DNA of 64,000 nucleotides from Polaromonas sp. GTDB taxonomy: Bacteria > Pseudomonadota > Gammaproteobacteria > Burkholderiales > Burkholderiaceae_C. Location of the stretch: assembly GCA_028291985.1 (NCBI GenBank), contig JAQGNE010000028.1, positions 1-64,000 on the forward strand, in the 5' to 3' direction. Within the stretch, counting starts at the first letter, position 1; the number at the start of each line of letters is the position of its first letter. This document shows, in pieces, positions 1 through 10,217 of this stretch. The translations under genes and the position numbers were made by a program. Below the pieces are notes generated by a model. The model saw only the letters and a list, made by a program, of their open reading frames with translations, was not told where the DNA came from and did no database searches.

Positions 1-9
1 CACTTCGCT

Positions 10-663
10 TCACAGCGCAATACCGCTACGCTCCAGCATATCGCTCACCAGCTCAAGCCTGACCAGTGGATTGTCCAGCTGCATCAACCGTTGCTTCAGT
101 TCTATCGGCATGGGCAAAAGCTCGCACCAGCGGTTGGCTACCCACCCGCAATCGTCCAGCAGGTAGGGGGTAGGCAAAGGCATCTGCCCGGCTGGAAGGT
201 TTTGACCATGTAAGTTTCTGATGAGCTTACCCAGTGCATCGGCGCTGGACTGAAGGTCTTCAGGTACCTTGACCTTCATGTCATCTGCCAGTCGCGTCAC
301 GTCGGCCACCCAAAGCCCATGCTTGAGTTTTTCGCGTCTGAAAATCTCGAATCGCTGCATGCCTTCGCATCTGACGACGCTCAAGCCTGGCTGAGGCACA
401 GAATATTCTGCAATCGTGGCCAGCGTTCCAACCATGTTGAAGGCTTCAGGCGAAAAGCCATCAGAGCCGGTAGCGTCAGGCCTGCGTACTTCCAGGCCTT
501 GCGTCAGCGCAACAATGCCAAAAGGGGCACCGTTCTTGTGGCACTTGCCAATCATGTCGAGATAGCGGACCTCGAAAACCCGAAGAGGCAGTATTCCCCC
601 GGGGTACAGCACGGTATTCAAAGGAAATAGCGGGAGCGAAAAGAGTGTCAGGGGGGCAGACAT
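10..663 (-). CDS. LON peptidase substrate-binding domain protein
   Basis: This is a stand-alone protein of about 217 residues that resembles the N-terminal substrate-binding (PUA-like) domain of Lon protease, without the AAA+ or protease parts. The N-terminus LFSLPLFPLNTVLYPGG followed by LPLRVFEVRYLDM is the usual opening of this family. The molecular role of the single-domain proteins is not well established; they are cytoplasmic. I chose the ATG at 663 because an AGGA lies seven bases upstream, while the codon before it is only TTG. The gene lies downstream of accD on the same strand with a gap of about 245 bases, so it is probably transcribed separately. Family assignment is good; function is unknown. 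Confidence 0.85.
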   Translation of the reverse strand: MSAPLTLFSLPLFPLNTVLYPGGILPLRVFEVRYLDMIGKCHKNGAPFGIVALTQGLEVRRPDATGSDGFSPEAFNMVGTLATIAEYSVPQPGLSVVRCEGMQRFEIFRREKLKHGLWVADVTRLADDMKVKVPEDLQSSADALGKLIRNLHGQNLPAGQMPLPTPYLLDDCGWVANRWCELLPMPIELKQRLMQLDNPLVRLELVSDMLERSGIAL

Positions 664-770
664 CAAACCATCCTACTGGGGCAGGGCACTATCATCCCAC
701 GAGACGCAATATTCTGAATAGCCATTGAGACCGGCTTCACGGCTCAAGTGTGTATTTTTCTTGGATTTCC

Positions 771-828
771 GGTCAAATACAGGCCTAGCCCTTGCGAATA
801 AATGGTTTTCTGCTACACAATAAATAGC
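771..828 (-). repeat. Dispersed 17-base-hairpin element, copy 1
   Basis: Read on the minus strand it starts with GCTATTTATTGTGTAGC (a GCTAT/GTAGC stem), continues with CGCAAGGGCTAGGCC and ends with a TATTTGACC tail. It lies between accD and the LON-domain gene. It matches the other copies in stem length, total length (58) and tail. Confidence 0.75.
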
Positions 829-909
829 AAAAACATCAATCTTGGCAGGCTTGGTGCTCATACCAGGCATGCTATAGGCGCGCAGCCTGAGGCCGGGCGA
901 CGCGTGCGA

Positions 910-1782
910 TCAGCTCACCGCGTCTGCAGGCTGCTTGAGCAGCATCGCCAACGCGCTGGCGACGGTCTTGCGAAGTTCCCGGCGGTCGCAGATGAGGTCT
1001 ACCGCACCTTTTGACTGCAGAAACTCGGCCCGTTGAAAACCTGCCGGTAGCGTCACGCGTACGGTGGACTCAATCACGCGGGGCCCCGCAAAACCGATCA
1101 GTGCCTTGGGCTCCGCGACCACGATATCGCCTACAAAGGCAAAGCCTGCACTAACGCCGCCCATAGTGGGGTCAGTCAGCACGCTGATGTAAGGCAACCC
1201 TTTTTTTGCCAGTCGGGTCAAAGCAGCATTAGTTTTGGCCATTTGCATCAGACTGAGAAGACCTTCCTGCATGCGCGCACCACCGGTTGCTGTGAAGCAG
1301 ATGAAAGGTACCTTCTGTTCAATCGCAGCATGCACGCCTCGAACGAACCGTTCTCCCACCACGCTGCCCATGCTGCCACCCATGAAATCGAACTCGAAGC
1401 AGCAGGCCACGATGGCAATGCTCTGCACGGCGCCACCCATCACCACCAATGCGTCGGTTTCGCCGGTGTGCTCAAGCGCTTCCTTGAGCCTCTCTGGGTA
1501 CCGGCGGCTGTCCTTGAATTTCAGCGCATCAACTGGAAGCACTTCCTGTCCTACTTCGTAGCGGCCTTCAGCGTCCAGAAATGCGTTCAATCGAGCGCGA
1601 GCGCCAATCCTGTGGTGATGGCTGCACTGCGGGCAGACATTTTGGTTGTTTTCCAAATCCGATTTATAAAGGACAGCTTCACAACTGGGACATTTGATCC
1701 ACAGACCCTCGGGCACGCTGCGGCGCTCCGTAGGATCCGTCGGTGTAATTTTGGGAGGAAGGAGTTTTTCTAACCAAGACAT
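910..1782 (-). CDS. accD: Acetyl-CoA carboxylase carboxyltransferase subunit beta
   Basis: AccD is the beta half of the carboxyltransferase that moves a carboxyl group from biotin to acetyl-CoA, giving malonyl-CoA in the first step of fatty acid synthesis; it works with AccA in the cytoplasm. The protein has 290 residues, the normal length. An N-terminal zinc ribbon has cysteines at 31, 34, 50 and 53 (CPSC and CPQC), and the crotonase-like core has GGARMQEG and [13 protein letters not shown]. It is the last gene of truA-trpF-trpB-trpA-accD, 85 bases after trpA. In many relatives folC follows accD; here it does not. Confidence 0.97.
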   Translation of the reverse strand: MSWLEKLLPPKITPTDPTERRSVPEGLWIKCPSCEAVLYKSDLENNQNVCPQCSHHHRIGARARLNAFLDAEGRYEVGQEVLPVDALKFKDSRRYPERLKEALEHTGETDALVVMGGAVQSIAIVACCFEFDFMGGSMGSVVGERFVRGVHAAIEQKVPFICFTATGGARMQEGLLSLMQMAKTNAALTRLAKKGLPYISVLTDPTMGGVSAGFAFVGDIVVAEPKALIGFAGPRVIESTVRVTLPAGFQRAEFLQSKGAVDLICDRRELRKTVASALAMLLKQPADAVS

Positions 1783-1867
1783 GATTGAGTCCTTTGGGTA
1801 AAGCGGATGGCCTTTAAACGTCCATCAACAATATTTCGCGCGCTTTGCATCGAAAGCGATGCTCATA

Positions 1868-2686
1868 TCAGTCCAAGGCCGCACGGATATCCTTGAGAAA
1901 AGCATGAACGGCTGCGACGGCGGTATCCCTTGGCTGATTGTCGATCAGCTGGATGATCTTGCTGCCTATCACCACCGCGTCTGCAACCTGGCCGACGGTC
2001 TTGGCGGTTTCAGCATCGCGGATGCCGAATCCCACGCCTACCGGAATACTGACATGCTGGCGTATCCGCGGCAGCATCGCTGCCACGGCATCCGTATCAA
2101 GGTTTCCAGCACCGGTGACGCCTTTCAACGACACGTAGTAAACATAGCCGCTGGCGACACGCGCAACCTGAGCCATACGCTCGTCGGTGCTGGTGGGCGC
2201 CAGCAAAAATATCAGGTCCATCTTGTTGGACCGAAGCTGCGCTGCAAAGGCCTCGCATTCTTCCGGCGGATAGTCGACGATCAGGACGCCGTCAACGCCT
2301 GCACGCGCTGCGTGGCTGATGAAGCTGCCCGGCCCGTTTTTGATGTCATAGCGTTCCACCGGGTTGGCATAGCCCATCAGCACAACGGGGGTCACCGTGT
2401 CGCGCTGACGAAACACGCTGACCATCTCCAGCACTTTTGCCAAGCCAACGCCCAAGGCAAGCGCTTTCTCGCCAGCTCTCTGGATCACCAGCCCGTCCGC
2501 GCTCGGGTCGGAAAAGGGCACCCCAAGCTCGATCACGTCTGCGCCAGCATCCACCATGGCATGCATGAGTTCCGGCGTGATGTCCAGGAAAGGGAACCCG
2601 GCCATCACATAAGGAATCAGGGCGGTACGACTTTCGGATTTGAGCTTTGAAAAGGCGCTTTCGATCCGGGTTGATGGTCGGCTCAT
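1868..2686 (-). CDS. trpA: Tryptophan synthase alpha chain
   Basis: TrpA cleaves indole-3-glycerol phosphate to indole and glyceraldehyde 3-phosphate, and indole passes through a tunnel to TrpB. The 272-residue TIM barrel carries the catalytic pair Glu53 (VIELGVPF) and Asp64 (DPSADG), matching Glu49 and Asp60 of the E. coli enzyme. The start codon at 2686 overlaps the trpB stop by four bases (ATGA), which points to translational coupling and equal amounts of the two subunits. Order and spacing fit the usual trpFBA arrangement of Burkholderiales. No doubt about identity. Confidence 0.98.
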   Translation of the reverse strand: MSRPSTRIESAFSKLKSESRTALIPYVMAGFPFLDITPELMHAMVDAGADVIELGVPFSDPSADGLVIQRAGEKALALGVGLAKVLEMVSVFRQRDTVTPVVLMGYANPVERYDIKNGPGSFISHAARAGVDGVLIVDYPPEECEAFAAQLRSNKMDLIFLLAPTSTDERMAQVARVASGYVYYVSLKGVTGAGNLDTDAVAAMLPRIRQHVSIPVGVGFGIRDAETAKTVGQVADAVVIGSKIIQLIDNQPRDTAVAAVHAFLKDIRAALD

Positions 2687-3951
2687 GGCGTCATCCGCAC
2701 AATTTGCTCGCCACCTTTTATCGATTGGCCTCTGCAGCTGGGCCGGCAGTAAAAGTCTGCATGGCTGAGGTCGGCAACGGTGCCGATATCCTTGTCACCC
2801 CGACCCGACAAGTTGACCAATATGCTTTGCTCGGGCTGCATGGTTTTGGCCAGTTTCAATGCGTAAGCCACGGCATGGCTGGATTCCAGTGCCGCAATAA
2901 TGCCTTCGGTACGGCACAGGTAATGGAAGGCGACGAGCGCTTCCTGGTCGGTTACGCCTACGTATTCAGCTCTGCCAATGTCCTTCAGAAAGGCGTGTTC
3001 CGGGCCTACACCCGGGTAATCCAGGCCAGCGCTGATGCTGTGCGTTTCCGTCACCTGCCCGTCCTCATCTTGAAGCACATAAGTGCGGTTGCCGTGCAGC
3101 ACGCCGGGCAGTCCGCGCTGCAGCGACGCCGAATGCTTGCCGCTGTCCATGCCTTCGCCAGCGGCTTCAACACCAATCAGGCGCGTTTTTTCATAGCCAA
3201 TATAGGGGTGAAATATGCCCATCGCGTTGCTTCCACCGCCAACACAGGCAATCACTGCATCAGGCTGGCGGCCGCCCGTCATGACAGGCATCTGCGTGAG
3301 GCATTCCTCGCCGATCACGCTTTGGAAATCCCGCACCATCATCGGGTAAGGATGCGGCCCTGCCACCGTACCGATGATGTAAAACGTGTTGTCAACATTG
3401 GCAACCCAGTCGCGCATGGCTTCGTTGAGCGCATCTTTGAGGGTCTTGCTGCCGCTTTCAACCGGCACGACGGTCGCGCCCAGCAGTTTCATGCGGTAGA
3501 CATTTGGGCTCTGACGTTTGACGTCTTCGCTGCCCATATAAACAACGCATTCCAGCCCGTAGCGGGCACAGATCGTTGCTGTGGCAACGCCGTGCTGGCC
3601 GGCGCCGGTTTCCGCAATCACGCGCGGCTTGCCCATGCGCCTGGCCAGCATTGCCTGACCGATGGTGTTGTTGATCTTATGCGCGCCCGTGTGGTTGAGG
3701 TCTTCACGCTTGAGGTAGATCTGCGCACCGCCTTGCTCGCGACTGGCACGCGCCGCGTGATAGACAGGGGAGGGGCGGCCTACAAAGTGGGCAAGCTCAT
3801 AGTGAAACTCAGCCAGAAAGTCGGCATCGTGCTGGTACCTTGCGTAGGCTGCCTTGAGTTCATTCAGGGCGTGGGTCAGGGTTTCAGAGACGAAACTGCC
3901 CCCGTAAACGCCAAAATGGCCAGAAACATCAGGCTGTTGGTAGTCGTACAT
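2683..3951 (-). CDS. trpB: Tryptophan synthase beta chain
   Basis: TrpB joins indole and serine to make tryptophan with pyridoxal phosphate. The PLP lysine is in HTGAHKINN (Lys92) and the phosphate loop is GGGSNAMG. I chose the ATG at 3951, which gives 422 residues starting [14 protein letters not shown], typical for the family. The open frame runs further upstream to a TTG at 4005, but those 18 residues are not conserved in TrpB. With the ATG start, the gene overlaps the end of trpF by 23 bases. It is followed by trpA with an ATGA overlap. Confidence 0.97.
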   Translation of the reverse strand: MYDYQQPDVSGHFGVYGGSFVSETLTHALNELKAAYARYQHDADFLAEFHYELAHFVGRPSPVYHAARASREQGGAQIYLKREDLNHTGAHKINNTIGQAMLARRMGKPRVIAETGAGQHGVATATICARYGLECVVYMGSEDVKRQSPNVYRMKLLGATVVPVESGSKTLKDALNEAMRDWVANVDNTFYIIGTVAGPHPYPMMVRDFQSVIGEECLTQMPVMTGGRQPDAVIACVGGGSNAMGIFHPYIGYEKTRLIGVEAAGEGMDSGKHSASLQRGLPGVLHGNRTYVLQDEDGQVTETHSISAGLDYPGVGPEHAFLKDIGRAEYVGVTDQEALVAFHYLCRTEGIIAALESSHAVAYALKLAKTMQPEQSILVNLSGRGDKDIGTVADLSHADFYCRPSCRGQSIKGGEQIVRMTP

Positions 3952-4714
3952 GATGGTGGGAATTCTTTGCAAGTTGACTGTCGGCAGCGCGAACGGCTGC
4001 GACAAACTGGTTGATTTTTTCGGCGCTTTTGATTCCCTTGGAAATCTCTACGCCTGAACTGACATCAACAGCCAGCGAAAGGCACCGCGGGCTGACCTGC
4101 AAAATGCCATCGGTCACATTTGCAGGCGTCAACCCACCAGACAAAACGAGGTGAGCGTTGACGCTTGGAGGCAGAAGTGACCAATTGAATGTTTTTCCGC
4201 CACCGCCATAACCTTCGACATGGGTGTCAAGAAGGATGGCCTGCGCAGCTTTGAAATCGTGGGCGTATTTTACGAGATCAAAATATCCCGCCTGGCCTGG
4301 CGCTGCGCCGACCTCCCAGGCTTGGGGGATTCGCGCCACACGCAAAAAGGGACGACCTGACGACTGGCATGTCAAAACCGTTTCATCACCATGAAATTGA
4401 AGCAAAGCCGTTGGCAGGCAAGCGCACGCTGCTATGATTTTAGTAGCGTCGGCGTTGACAAAGAGAAGGACCGGCGTCACGAACGGTGGAAGCCTGGCAG
4501 CGAGCTCGGCAGCCCTTTGCGGGCTGACGTACCGTGGACTGGACTCGTACAGTACAAAACCGACTGCATCTGCACCCGCCCGAACCGCTGCATCAACGTC
4601 TTCCTCGCGGGTCAAACCGCATATCTTGATGCGGGTCCTGTGCGGGCTGTCAGCAGGTGTCAGAGGGTTGGCAAAGGGTGCGGTTACGGAGCCGGACGAA
4701 AAGGATTCGTTCAT
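3929..4714 (-). CDS. trpF: Phosphoribosylanthranilate isomerase
   Basis: TrpF isomerises N-(5-phosphoribosyl)anthranilate to CdRP in tryptophan synthesis. The catalytic cysteine is in KICGLT (residue 32) and the aspartate in [10 protein letters not shown] near the C-terminus. The ATG at 4714 overlaps the truA stop (ATGA), which supports it over the TTG at 4723; the protein is 261 residues, with an N-terminal extension of about 25 residues before the barrel. The segment [14 protein letters not shown] (about residues 90-105) is encoded by a copy of the dispersed 17-base-hairpin element and uses codons such as ACT, AAA and ATA that are unlike the surrounding gene. The LLQFHGDE that follows is conserved, so the frame is intact. 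Confidence 0.96.
   Translation of the reverse strand: MNESFSSGSVTAPFANPLTPADSPHRTRIKICGLTREEDVDAAVRAGADAVGFVLYESSPRYVSPQRAAELAARLPPFVTPVLLFVNADATKIIAACACLPTALLQFHGDETVLTCQSSGRPFLRVARIPQAWEVGAAPGQAGYFDLVKYAHDFKAAQAILLDTHVEGYGGGGKTFNWSLLPPSVNAHLVLSGGLTPANVTDGILQVSPRCLSLAVDVSSGVEISKGIKSAEKINQFVAAVRAADSQLAKNSHHHVRLPTA
4391..4447 (-). repeat. Dispersed 17-base-hairpin element, copy inside trpF
   Basis: On the minus strand it begins GCTACTAAAATCATAGC, then CAGCGTGCGCTTGC, and ends in CTTCAATTTCAT. It lies in the sense direction of trpF and is read as Ala-Thr-Lys-Ile-Ile-Ala-Ala. It is 57 bases, a multiple of three. The tail is less like the consensus than in intergenic copies, as expected if it must also encode protein. 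Confidence 0.6.
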
Positions 4715-5505
4715 GGCAACCAATCATAAGCGGCAGTGCGATCCGGCAAACCCCATCGTTTGTCGTACACCGGACCCAGAAAATAAAGTCCACTAGGTGA
4801 AAAGGTGGGCGCTGCAGCATTTCTGCTTCGTGCAGCCAGCACCTCTGCCATCCATTGCGGCGACTGCTTGCCCTGCCCTACCGAAACAAGGCAACCCATG
4901 ATGTTGCGAATCATGTGGTGCAAAAAGGCGTCGGCTTCAAATTCGAAACGCCAGTATTTCGAATCCCTTCCCGAACGTGGCGATAGGCTGATGGTGGTCA
5001 GGGTTTTTACCGGCGATTTGGCCTGGCACTGCGCTGCACGGAAGGACGAAAAATCGTGCTTGCCGATCAGGTGGGATGCTGCTTCCCGCATGGCGGCTTC
5101 GCTCAGCGGTCTGTAAGTCCAGCCCACACGCCCGGCCTCGACACTTGGCCTGACTGGCGATTCAAGCAGCACATAGGCGTAGCGACGTGCGACAGCACCA
5201 GCTCTGCAGTGAAAGTCTTCTGGCACTTCGCGCACCCACTGCACGGCAATATCAGGCGGCAGGAACGCATTCACGCCGCGCAACCATGAGGACATATCGC
5301 GCTGCAACCCAGTGTCAAAGTGAACAACCTGCATGAGCGCATGGACGCCGGCATCCGTGCGGCCCGCGCACATCACGCGTACAGGTTGCGCCGCAAATCT
5401 TGCAAGCGCCGACTCAAGCTTGTCCTGCACGGTGTTCCCCGATAGCTGGCTTTGCCAGCCTTCGTAAGCAGTCCCGCTATACGCAACCCCGAACGCAATC
5501 CTCAC
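4711..5505 (-). CDS. truA: tRNA pseudouridine(38-40) synthase
   Basis: TruA converts uridines 38-40 in the tRNA anticodon stem to pseudouridine. The 264-residue protein has the catalytic aspartate at 51 in CAGRTDAGVHA and the family motif HHMIRNIMG. It lies between fimV and trpF; the trpF start codon overlaps its stop codon, so truA heads the truA-trpFBA-accD run. This neighbourhood is standard in Burkholderiales. The gap from fimV is 72 bases. Confidence 0.97.
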   Translation of the reverse strand: MRIAFGVAYSGTAYEGWQSQLSGNTVQDKLESALARFAAQPVRVMCAGRTDAGVHALMQVVHFDTGLQRDMSSWLRGVNAFLPPDIAVQWVREVPEDFHCRAGAVARRYAYVLLESPVRPSVEAGRVGWTYRPLSEAAMREAASHLIGKHDFSSFRAAQCQAKSPVKTLTTISLSPRSGRDSKYWRFEFEADAFLHHMIRNIMGCLVSVGQGKQSPQWMAEVLAARSRNAAAPTFSPSGLYFLGPVYDKRWGLPDRTAAYDWLP

Positions 5506-5577
5506 TGATGGCTCGCCGGGCTGCGTCCTGCAGTGTTAGTCAACCCAAAAACTGCGTGACGCTGCGAGCGTGCATGC

Positions 5578-8502
5578 TCACGGCAGCGCATTGATAAACG
5601 TCTGCGCCCTGGTTTTCAGGGCGCCGCTGGCTTCTGCCAATACCTCTTCGGCAAGCGACCGGGCGCCGTCCATGTCACCCAGTGCCCTGAATTCTTCCGC
5701 CAGAGAAAATTTCGTCTCCAGCGGGTCATCTGCCAATGTGCCGATAGCAACGTCAGCGCTTTTCGCGTCGGGTTTGACAGGAGCGTCCAGATCCAGCGAC
5801 AGCGAATCCATATCAAACTCAAGCATGCCTGCGTCCATGATTGCAGGGGCTTTCTGTGGCTCTGGCTCCCTGGCGATCGCTGTCAAGGGGCCCATATCAA
5901 ATTCCAGCACGTTGTCTGGCAATGGCATATGTGCGCCATCCGCGCGGCTCACCGGCGCAGCAGCGACGGCAGGCCGACGCCCTGGTTCGCGCTGCACCGT
6001 ATCAGTGTCGGTCGAAAAGTCCAGGTCCAAGCCGTCCAGGCCATCAAACGCCAGCGCCGTTTCAGGCATCGCAGCCAGTGCAGGTTCAGGTTTTCGGACA
6101 GGCGGCATGACAGGGCTGGTAGGTGCGGGAACTGGCGCCGATGCCGTTGGGGGCTCATCATCGAGGGAAAAGTCCAGGTCGAGGTCGAGGTCGAGGTCAA
6201 AGTCGACCGGCCCTGCAGGCTGCGCAGCCGGTGGCTGTACTTGTGGCAGCGTGCTGGAACCGAAAGCCGCCGCAGCATATGGCGCCTGCGAACCGGTTGT
6301 TGAATCGGGTACGGCTGGCTGCCCGCCGGGTTGATACAGCGGATTTCCTGGGTCCAGGTCGCGGCCCATTTCGCTCACATAGGCCCAGTCGGGACCCTCG
6401 CCGCGGGTCAGCGCGAAAGCCTGGGCGGCCACAACTTCAAACGCCTTGGCGTCCCTGCGCTTGGCGTAGATTTCCATCAACTTGGAGTGAATGGCCACGC
6501 GGCCGGGCGTGGTGCGCATGGCTTCTTTAAGAATCTCTTCCGCCTGCAGGTCACGGCCATAAGCCAGGTATACATCTGCCTCGGCCACGGGGTCCACATC
6601 ACCCGCTGCATCCAGCTGACTGGGGGAATAAACCAGCGAAGAGCCGCTGGCGGGGCCTTCGCTTGTATCGATACGCTGCCCTCCACTGGCACCAAAAAAC
6701 GAGTCCGGCTGGAGACGACTTTCCAGGAAAGAGCTGTCAACCTGAGCGGGGTTGTTACGCTGGCGGTAGCGGTAAAAACCAAAACCAGCCAGCAGTAAGA
6801 GCAGCGCTCCCAATCCAGGGAGCAGCAACGGGTTTTCCGTGAGTTCGTCCAGCAGGCTGGTTTCAGACGCGGGAACCGGGATGATAGGAACCACCCGGGC
6901 TGGCGCCGTAACTGCCGGTCCGCTGGTTACCGCCGCGGGAGCGGCCGAGACATTTGCACCGGTTGATGTACCGCTATTGATCGTCGTGGACGTAACCGCG
7001 GTTGCGGCGGAGGCGGGCGTAGCGGGCGCCGGCACACCGCTCGCCGCAACCGCTGGTGTCGGGGCTACTGCAGAGGCTTCAGCGGCAGGAGGTGCCGCTG
7101 AAGCAGCGCTTGCCGGCTGGTTTGCCGCAGCTGACGCGCCTGCCGCAGGCGTACCTGCCGCGCTTGCAACCACCGCCGGCGGTGCCGCAAACCCTGCTGG
7201 AGGATTGACACCCAAGGGAATGGACGGCGTTTTCGCTGCCTGACCAGACAGGCCAGCTGCCGACGTGCTTGCCGTTGCGGTTCCCGGTGCCGCCGGGGTG
7301 GTTGCGTTGGTTGGTGCGGGAAGACCCGCAATCTTGTTCAAGTCGGCGATGTTCTTGGACAACTCTGCGACACGGGTCGAGGTGTCGCTGGCCTGCCGCT
7401 CACGTGCGATTTTCTCTTCAGCGGCGGCATGACCCTGTACCGCGCCCTTCGACAGGGTCAGCTTGTCAGGCGTGACCGTTGCTGGCGCGCGGTCTTCCAC
7501 TTTTGCCTGCACCTGGCCTGCGGCCTGACGATTGGCTTCGCCAATTTGTGCTGCCGGCACGCTTTGCGCCAAGCTGCGCCTGAATTCGTTGAAGTTTTTA
7601 GCCTGAGCAACAATGGTTCTGCTCGCTTCCGCGGGAGCGACGGCACTGGCAGTGTCGGCACTTGGGATATCGAGGACTGCGCCCGACTTCAGGCGGTTGA
7701 TATTGCCACCGATAAATGCATCGGGATTGGAATTGAGCAATGCCAGCAGCATCTGATCAAGCGATACGCTAGCGGGCTTGCTTTGCGCAGCAATCCGCCC
7801 GGCCGTGTCGCCAGCTTTCACGGTTACCTGTCCGCTGGCTGGCGATCCGGACGGCCCTACTGGCGTGATGGGAGGCGCAGCTCTGGCAACCCCTACTGGA
7901 GCACTCGGCGCAACGCGAGGCACGGGCGCAGGGCGTGGCGCAGCGGCAACTGGACCTGTTACCGAAGCTGATGATGGAGCAGGTCGAGCGGTGGTGGACG
8001 GAACTGGAGCTGGCGATGCAGAGGGTGTGCCTGAAACGAGTGGCGCGGTCGGAGCCACAGAAGAGCCTGACACACCGGATCCGCGCAAGCTCGGTGGGTC
8101 AAAAAGCATGGTGTAGTCCCGGACGATACGACCGGAAGCCCAGTTCGCCTCGAGGATCAGGTCTACAAAAGGTTCGGTGACCGGACGTGTGGTGCTTAAA
8201 CGCAAATAGGCTCTGCCGTTCGCGCGACGTTGCAGGCTGACCTGCAACTCGGCCATGGCGCTGGTGTAGTCCAGACCGGCTGCTCGAAACGCTTCTGCGG
8301 ACGCTGGCCCTGCCCTCAGCGTGGCGGCTTCCTCCGCATTGATGTCCGCTATGTCGATTTCAGCGCGAAGTGGTTCGCCGAGCGCCGATTGGACCGTGAC
8401 ACGGCCCAGCGCCATGGCTTGGGCATCAAAACTTGAGAAACTGCCCAACACAGCGATAGCACCTGCAAGGGCACCAAGACGCCAGCGAAAAGGATTATTC
8501 AT
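5578..8502 (-). CDS. fimV: FimV/HubP-family cell-pole protein
   Basis: The 974-residue protein looks like FimV/HubP, which organise the cell pole and support type IV pili and twitching in other bacteria. In order it has a signal peptide (about 1-30, ending AQAMA), the FimV N-terminal domain (about 31-130), a Pro/Ala/Val-rich linker, a LysM-like peptidoglycan-binding region starting VKAGDTAGRIA (about 228-281), a second long low-complexity Ala/Pro region, one membrane segment (LLPGLGALLLLLAGFGFY, about 560-580), TPR-like helices, an acidic stretch with Asp-Leu repeats, and the conserved C-terminal cap (FRALGDMDGARSLAEEVL). Low-complexity parts explain the many long open frames on the other strand. 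Identity is good from architecture; the exact function here is inferred. Confidence 0.9.
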   Translation of the reverse strand: MNNPFRWRLGALAGAIAVLGSFSSFDAQAMALGRVTVQSALGEPLRAEIDIADINAEEAATLRAGPASAEAFRAAGLDYTSAMAELQVSLQRRANGRAYLRLSTTRPVTEPFVDLILEANWASGRIVRDYTMLFDPPSLRGSGVSGSSVAPTAPLVSGTPSASPAPVPSTTARPAPSSASVTGPVAAAPRPAPVPRVAPSAPVGVARAAPPITPVGPSGSPASGQVTVKAGDTAGRIAAQSKPASVSLDQMLLALLNSNPDAFIGGNINRLKSGAVLDIPSADTASAVAPAEASRTIVAQAKNFNEFRRSLAQSVPAAQIGEANRQAAGQVQAKVEDRAPATVTPDKLTLSKGAVQGHAAAEEKIARERQASDTSTRVAELSKNIADLNKIAGLPAPTNATTPAAPGTATASTSAAGLSGQAAKTPSIPLGVNPPAGFAAPPAVVASAAGTPAAGASAAANQPASAASAAPPAAEASAVAPTPAVAASGVPAPATPASAATAVTSTTINSGTSTGANVSAAPAAVTSGPAVTAPARVVPIIPVPASETSLLDELTENPLLLPGLGALLLLLAGFGFYRYRQRNNPAQVDSSFLESRLQPDSFFGASGGQRIDTSEGPASGSSLVYSPSQLDAAGDVDPVAEADVYLAYGRDLQAEEILKEAMRTTPGRVAIHSKLMEIYAKRRDAKAFEVVAAQAFALTRGEGPDWAYVSEMGRDLDPGNPLYQPGGQPAVPDSTTGSQAPYAAAAFGSSTLPQVQPPAAQPAGPVDFDLDLDLDLDFSLDDEPPTASAPVPAPTSPVMPPVRKPEPALAAMPETALAFDGLDGLDLDFSTDTDTVQREPGRRPAVAAAPVSRADGAHMPLPDNVLEFDMGPLTAIAREPEPQKAPAIMDAGMLEFDMDSLSLDLDAPVKPDAKSADVAIGTLADDPLETKFSLAEEFRALGDMDGARSLAEEVLAEASGALKTRAQTFINALP

Positions 8503-8720
8503 GGGATTTTGAGCCTCCGATGCTCGGGTCTACCTGTAACTTTTTCTGCTGAAGCGCACAAAAAACTTCGACGCGGAAATGCTTGAAAGGACCTTAACAT
8601 CAAGGCATTACACTGACAAGCTGAGACGACACTTTAGTGTGGAGCCCGTGTACCTGAAGAGCTTGAGGGTTTGGTTTGTTGTTACAAACCAACGTGATTT
8701 GACAATTGGTTACGGCTACA

Positions 8721-8746
8721 TCAGCAAGGGCAAGCGCCCTTGCTGA
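8721..8746. terminator. Hairpin downstream of asd
   Basis: A perfect inverted repeat, TCAGCAAGGGC paired with GCCCTTGCTGA, with a four-base loop, lies 12 bases after the asd stop. There is no run of T after it on either strand, so it may be a processing or stability hairpin rather than a full intrinsic terminator. Confidence 0.45.
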
Positions 8747-8757
8747 CAGAACGCCCA

Positions 8758-9927
8758 TCAGGATTCGGCCAGCAAAATCCGCAGCATCCGGCGCAGCGGC
8801 TCGGCTGCGCCCCACAGCAGTTGGTCACCCACGGTGAAAGCGCCAAGGTAGTCCTGTCCCATGGCCAGCTTGCGCAGGCGTCCGACGGGAATTTGCATGG
8901 TTCCTGTCACCGCGACAGGCGTCAGATCCTTGATGGACGCTTCACGGGTATTGGGTACCACTTTTACCCATTCATTGTCAGCAGCAATCAGCGCCTCGAT
9001 GTCTGCCAGCGGAACGTCTTTCTTGAGCTTAAAGGTCAACGCCTGGCTATGGCAGCGCATGGCACCAATGCGCACGCAAAACCCGTCGACAGGCGTAGCA
9101 GCCGTCCCAAAGCCGTCGCCCTGGCCCAGAATCTTGTTGGTTTCTGCGCCGCCTTTCCATTCTTCCTTGCTGACACCCCAGCCATCCTCGCCGTACGCCT
9201 TGCCGATGCCCAGGTCCTTGTCGATCCACGGAATCAGGCTGCCGCCTAAAGGCACGCCAAAGTTGGCGGTTTCGCTGGCGCTGAGGGATTGCTGCCTGGC
9301 CAGAATACGGCGATCGATTTCTAGGATGGCTGATTTGGGATCATCCAGCAACGCCCGTACTTCGCTGTTCAGCGTGCCGTACTGGGTGAGCAGTTCGCGC
9401 ATGTGCTGGGCGCCGCCGCCCGACGCCGCCTGATAGGTCATGCTGGTCATCCATTCCACCAGCCCGGCCTTGTACAGCGCGCCAACGCCCATCAGCATGC
9501 AACTGACGGTGCAATTGCCACCAATCCAGTTTTTGCCGCCCTCGCTCATGGCCTTTTGAATCACCGGTAGATTGACCGGGTCCAGCACGATCACGGCATC
9601 GCTGTTCATGCGCAGGGTCGAGGCGGCATCAATCCAGTGGCCTTTCCAGCCCGCTGCCCGCAATTTTGGAAAGACTTCCGAGGTGTAGTCGCCACCCTGG
9701 GCGGTCACGATGATGTCGCAGGCTTTGAGGGCCTCGATATCAAAGGCGTCCTTCAACACGGTTTCGTTTTTGGCCTGCGCCGGGGCTTTTCCGCCAGCAT
9801 TCGAGGTTGAAAAGAACACCGGCTCGATCAGGTCGAAGTCGCCTTCGGCCTGCATGCGCTCGATCAGCACAGAGCCGACCATTCCGCGCCAGCCTACAAG
9901 TCCGGTCAGGTTGCCTTTGAGTTTCAT
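8758..9927 (-). CDS. asd: Aspartate-semialdehyde dehydrogenase
   Basis: Asd reduces aspartyl phosphate to aspartate semialdehyde with NADPH, the branch point to lysine, threonine, methionine and diaminopimelate for the cell wall. The protein is 389 residues. The nucleotide-binding loop is [10 protein letters not shown], the catalytic cysteine is Cys139 in [10 protein letters not shown], and the active-site histidine is in [10 protein letters not shown]. It matches the longer gram-negative enzyme class. It lies between leuB and fimV on the same strand. The 290 bases before it contain a small hairpin near 9965-9981 but no clear gene. Confidence 0.97.
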   Translation of the reverse strand: MKLKGNLTGLVGWRGMVGSVLIERMQAEGDFDLIEPVFFSTSNAGGKAPAQAKNETVLKDAFDIEALKACDIIVTAQGGDYTSEVFPKLRAAGWKGHWIDAASTLRMNSDAVIVLDPVNLPVIQKAMSEGGKNWIGGNCTVSCMLMGVGALYKAGLVEWMTSMTYQAASGGGAQHMRELLTQYGTLNSEVRALLDDPKSAILEIDRRILARQQSLSASETANFGVPLGGSLIPWIDKDLGIGKAYGEDGWGVSKEEWKGGAETNKILGQGDGFGTAATPVDGFCVRIGAMRCHSQALTFKLKKDVPLADIEALIAADNEWVKVVPNTREASIKDLTPVAVTGTMQIPVGRLRKLAMGQDYLGAFTVGDQLLWGAAEPLRRMLRILLAES

Positions 9928-10217
9928 GTCATGCCTTCAAAAAGTGCTGCATCAGGCTTTTTGACCCGGCTCATCGAGCCGGCAGGCGCGACGAACCCGG
10001 CTTGCTAGCCTTTATGGGTTGTCGTTGGGGTAATCTGCGTCACAACCGGAGCCACTGGCTGTGCCATCGCCAGCGGGCGATGCTCGAGATGTGGGTGGGT
10101 CGTGCGCATGGGTTGAGATTGTATCGAGGCCGAACTTTCAGCGGCTTCAAAACATAAAAATTCGCCGCCAAAACGCTGCTTTAGCCGAAAGTAGCGGCTA
10201 GCCGCAGCGAAAAAACA

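Noticed and set aside
2647-4014. A 455-codon plus-strand open frame
   Set aside because: It lies opposite trpB, has no ribosome site and reads as random protein; the minus-strand trpB has all motifs.
6170-6210. Short tandem repeats considered as a CRISPR or satellite
   Set aside because: They are six-base units inside the FimV-like coding frame that encode Asp-Leu; no spacers are present.
5570-7971. Several Ala/Ser/Gly-rich plus-strand frames
   Set aside because: They are shadows of the low-complexity linkers of the FimV-like gene.
9962-9985. GC-rich hairpin near the asd start considered as a terminator
   Set aside because: The stem CCGGCTC/GAGCCGG is upstream of asd and has no T-run in a useful direction; role unclear.
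10005-10109. A 34-codon minus-strand frame between leuB and asd
   Set aside because: It starts with ATG, but there is no ribosome site, signal or similarity; too weak to call.
10145-10205. Possible further copy of the dispersed hairpin element after leuB
   Set aside because: It has GCTAC-like and AGC parts but not the 17-base hairpin spacing or the tail.
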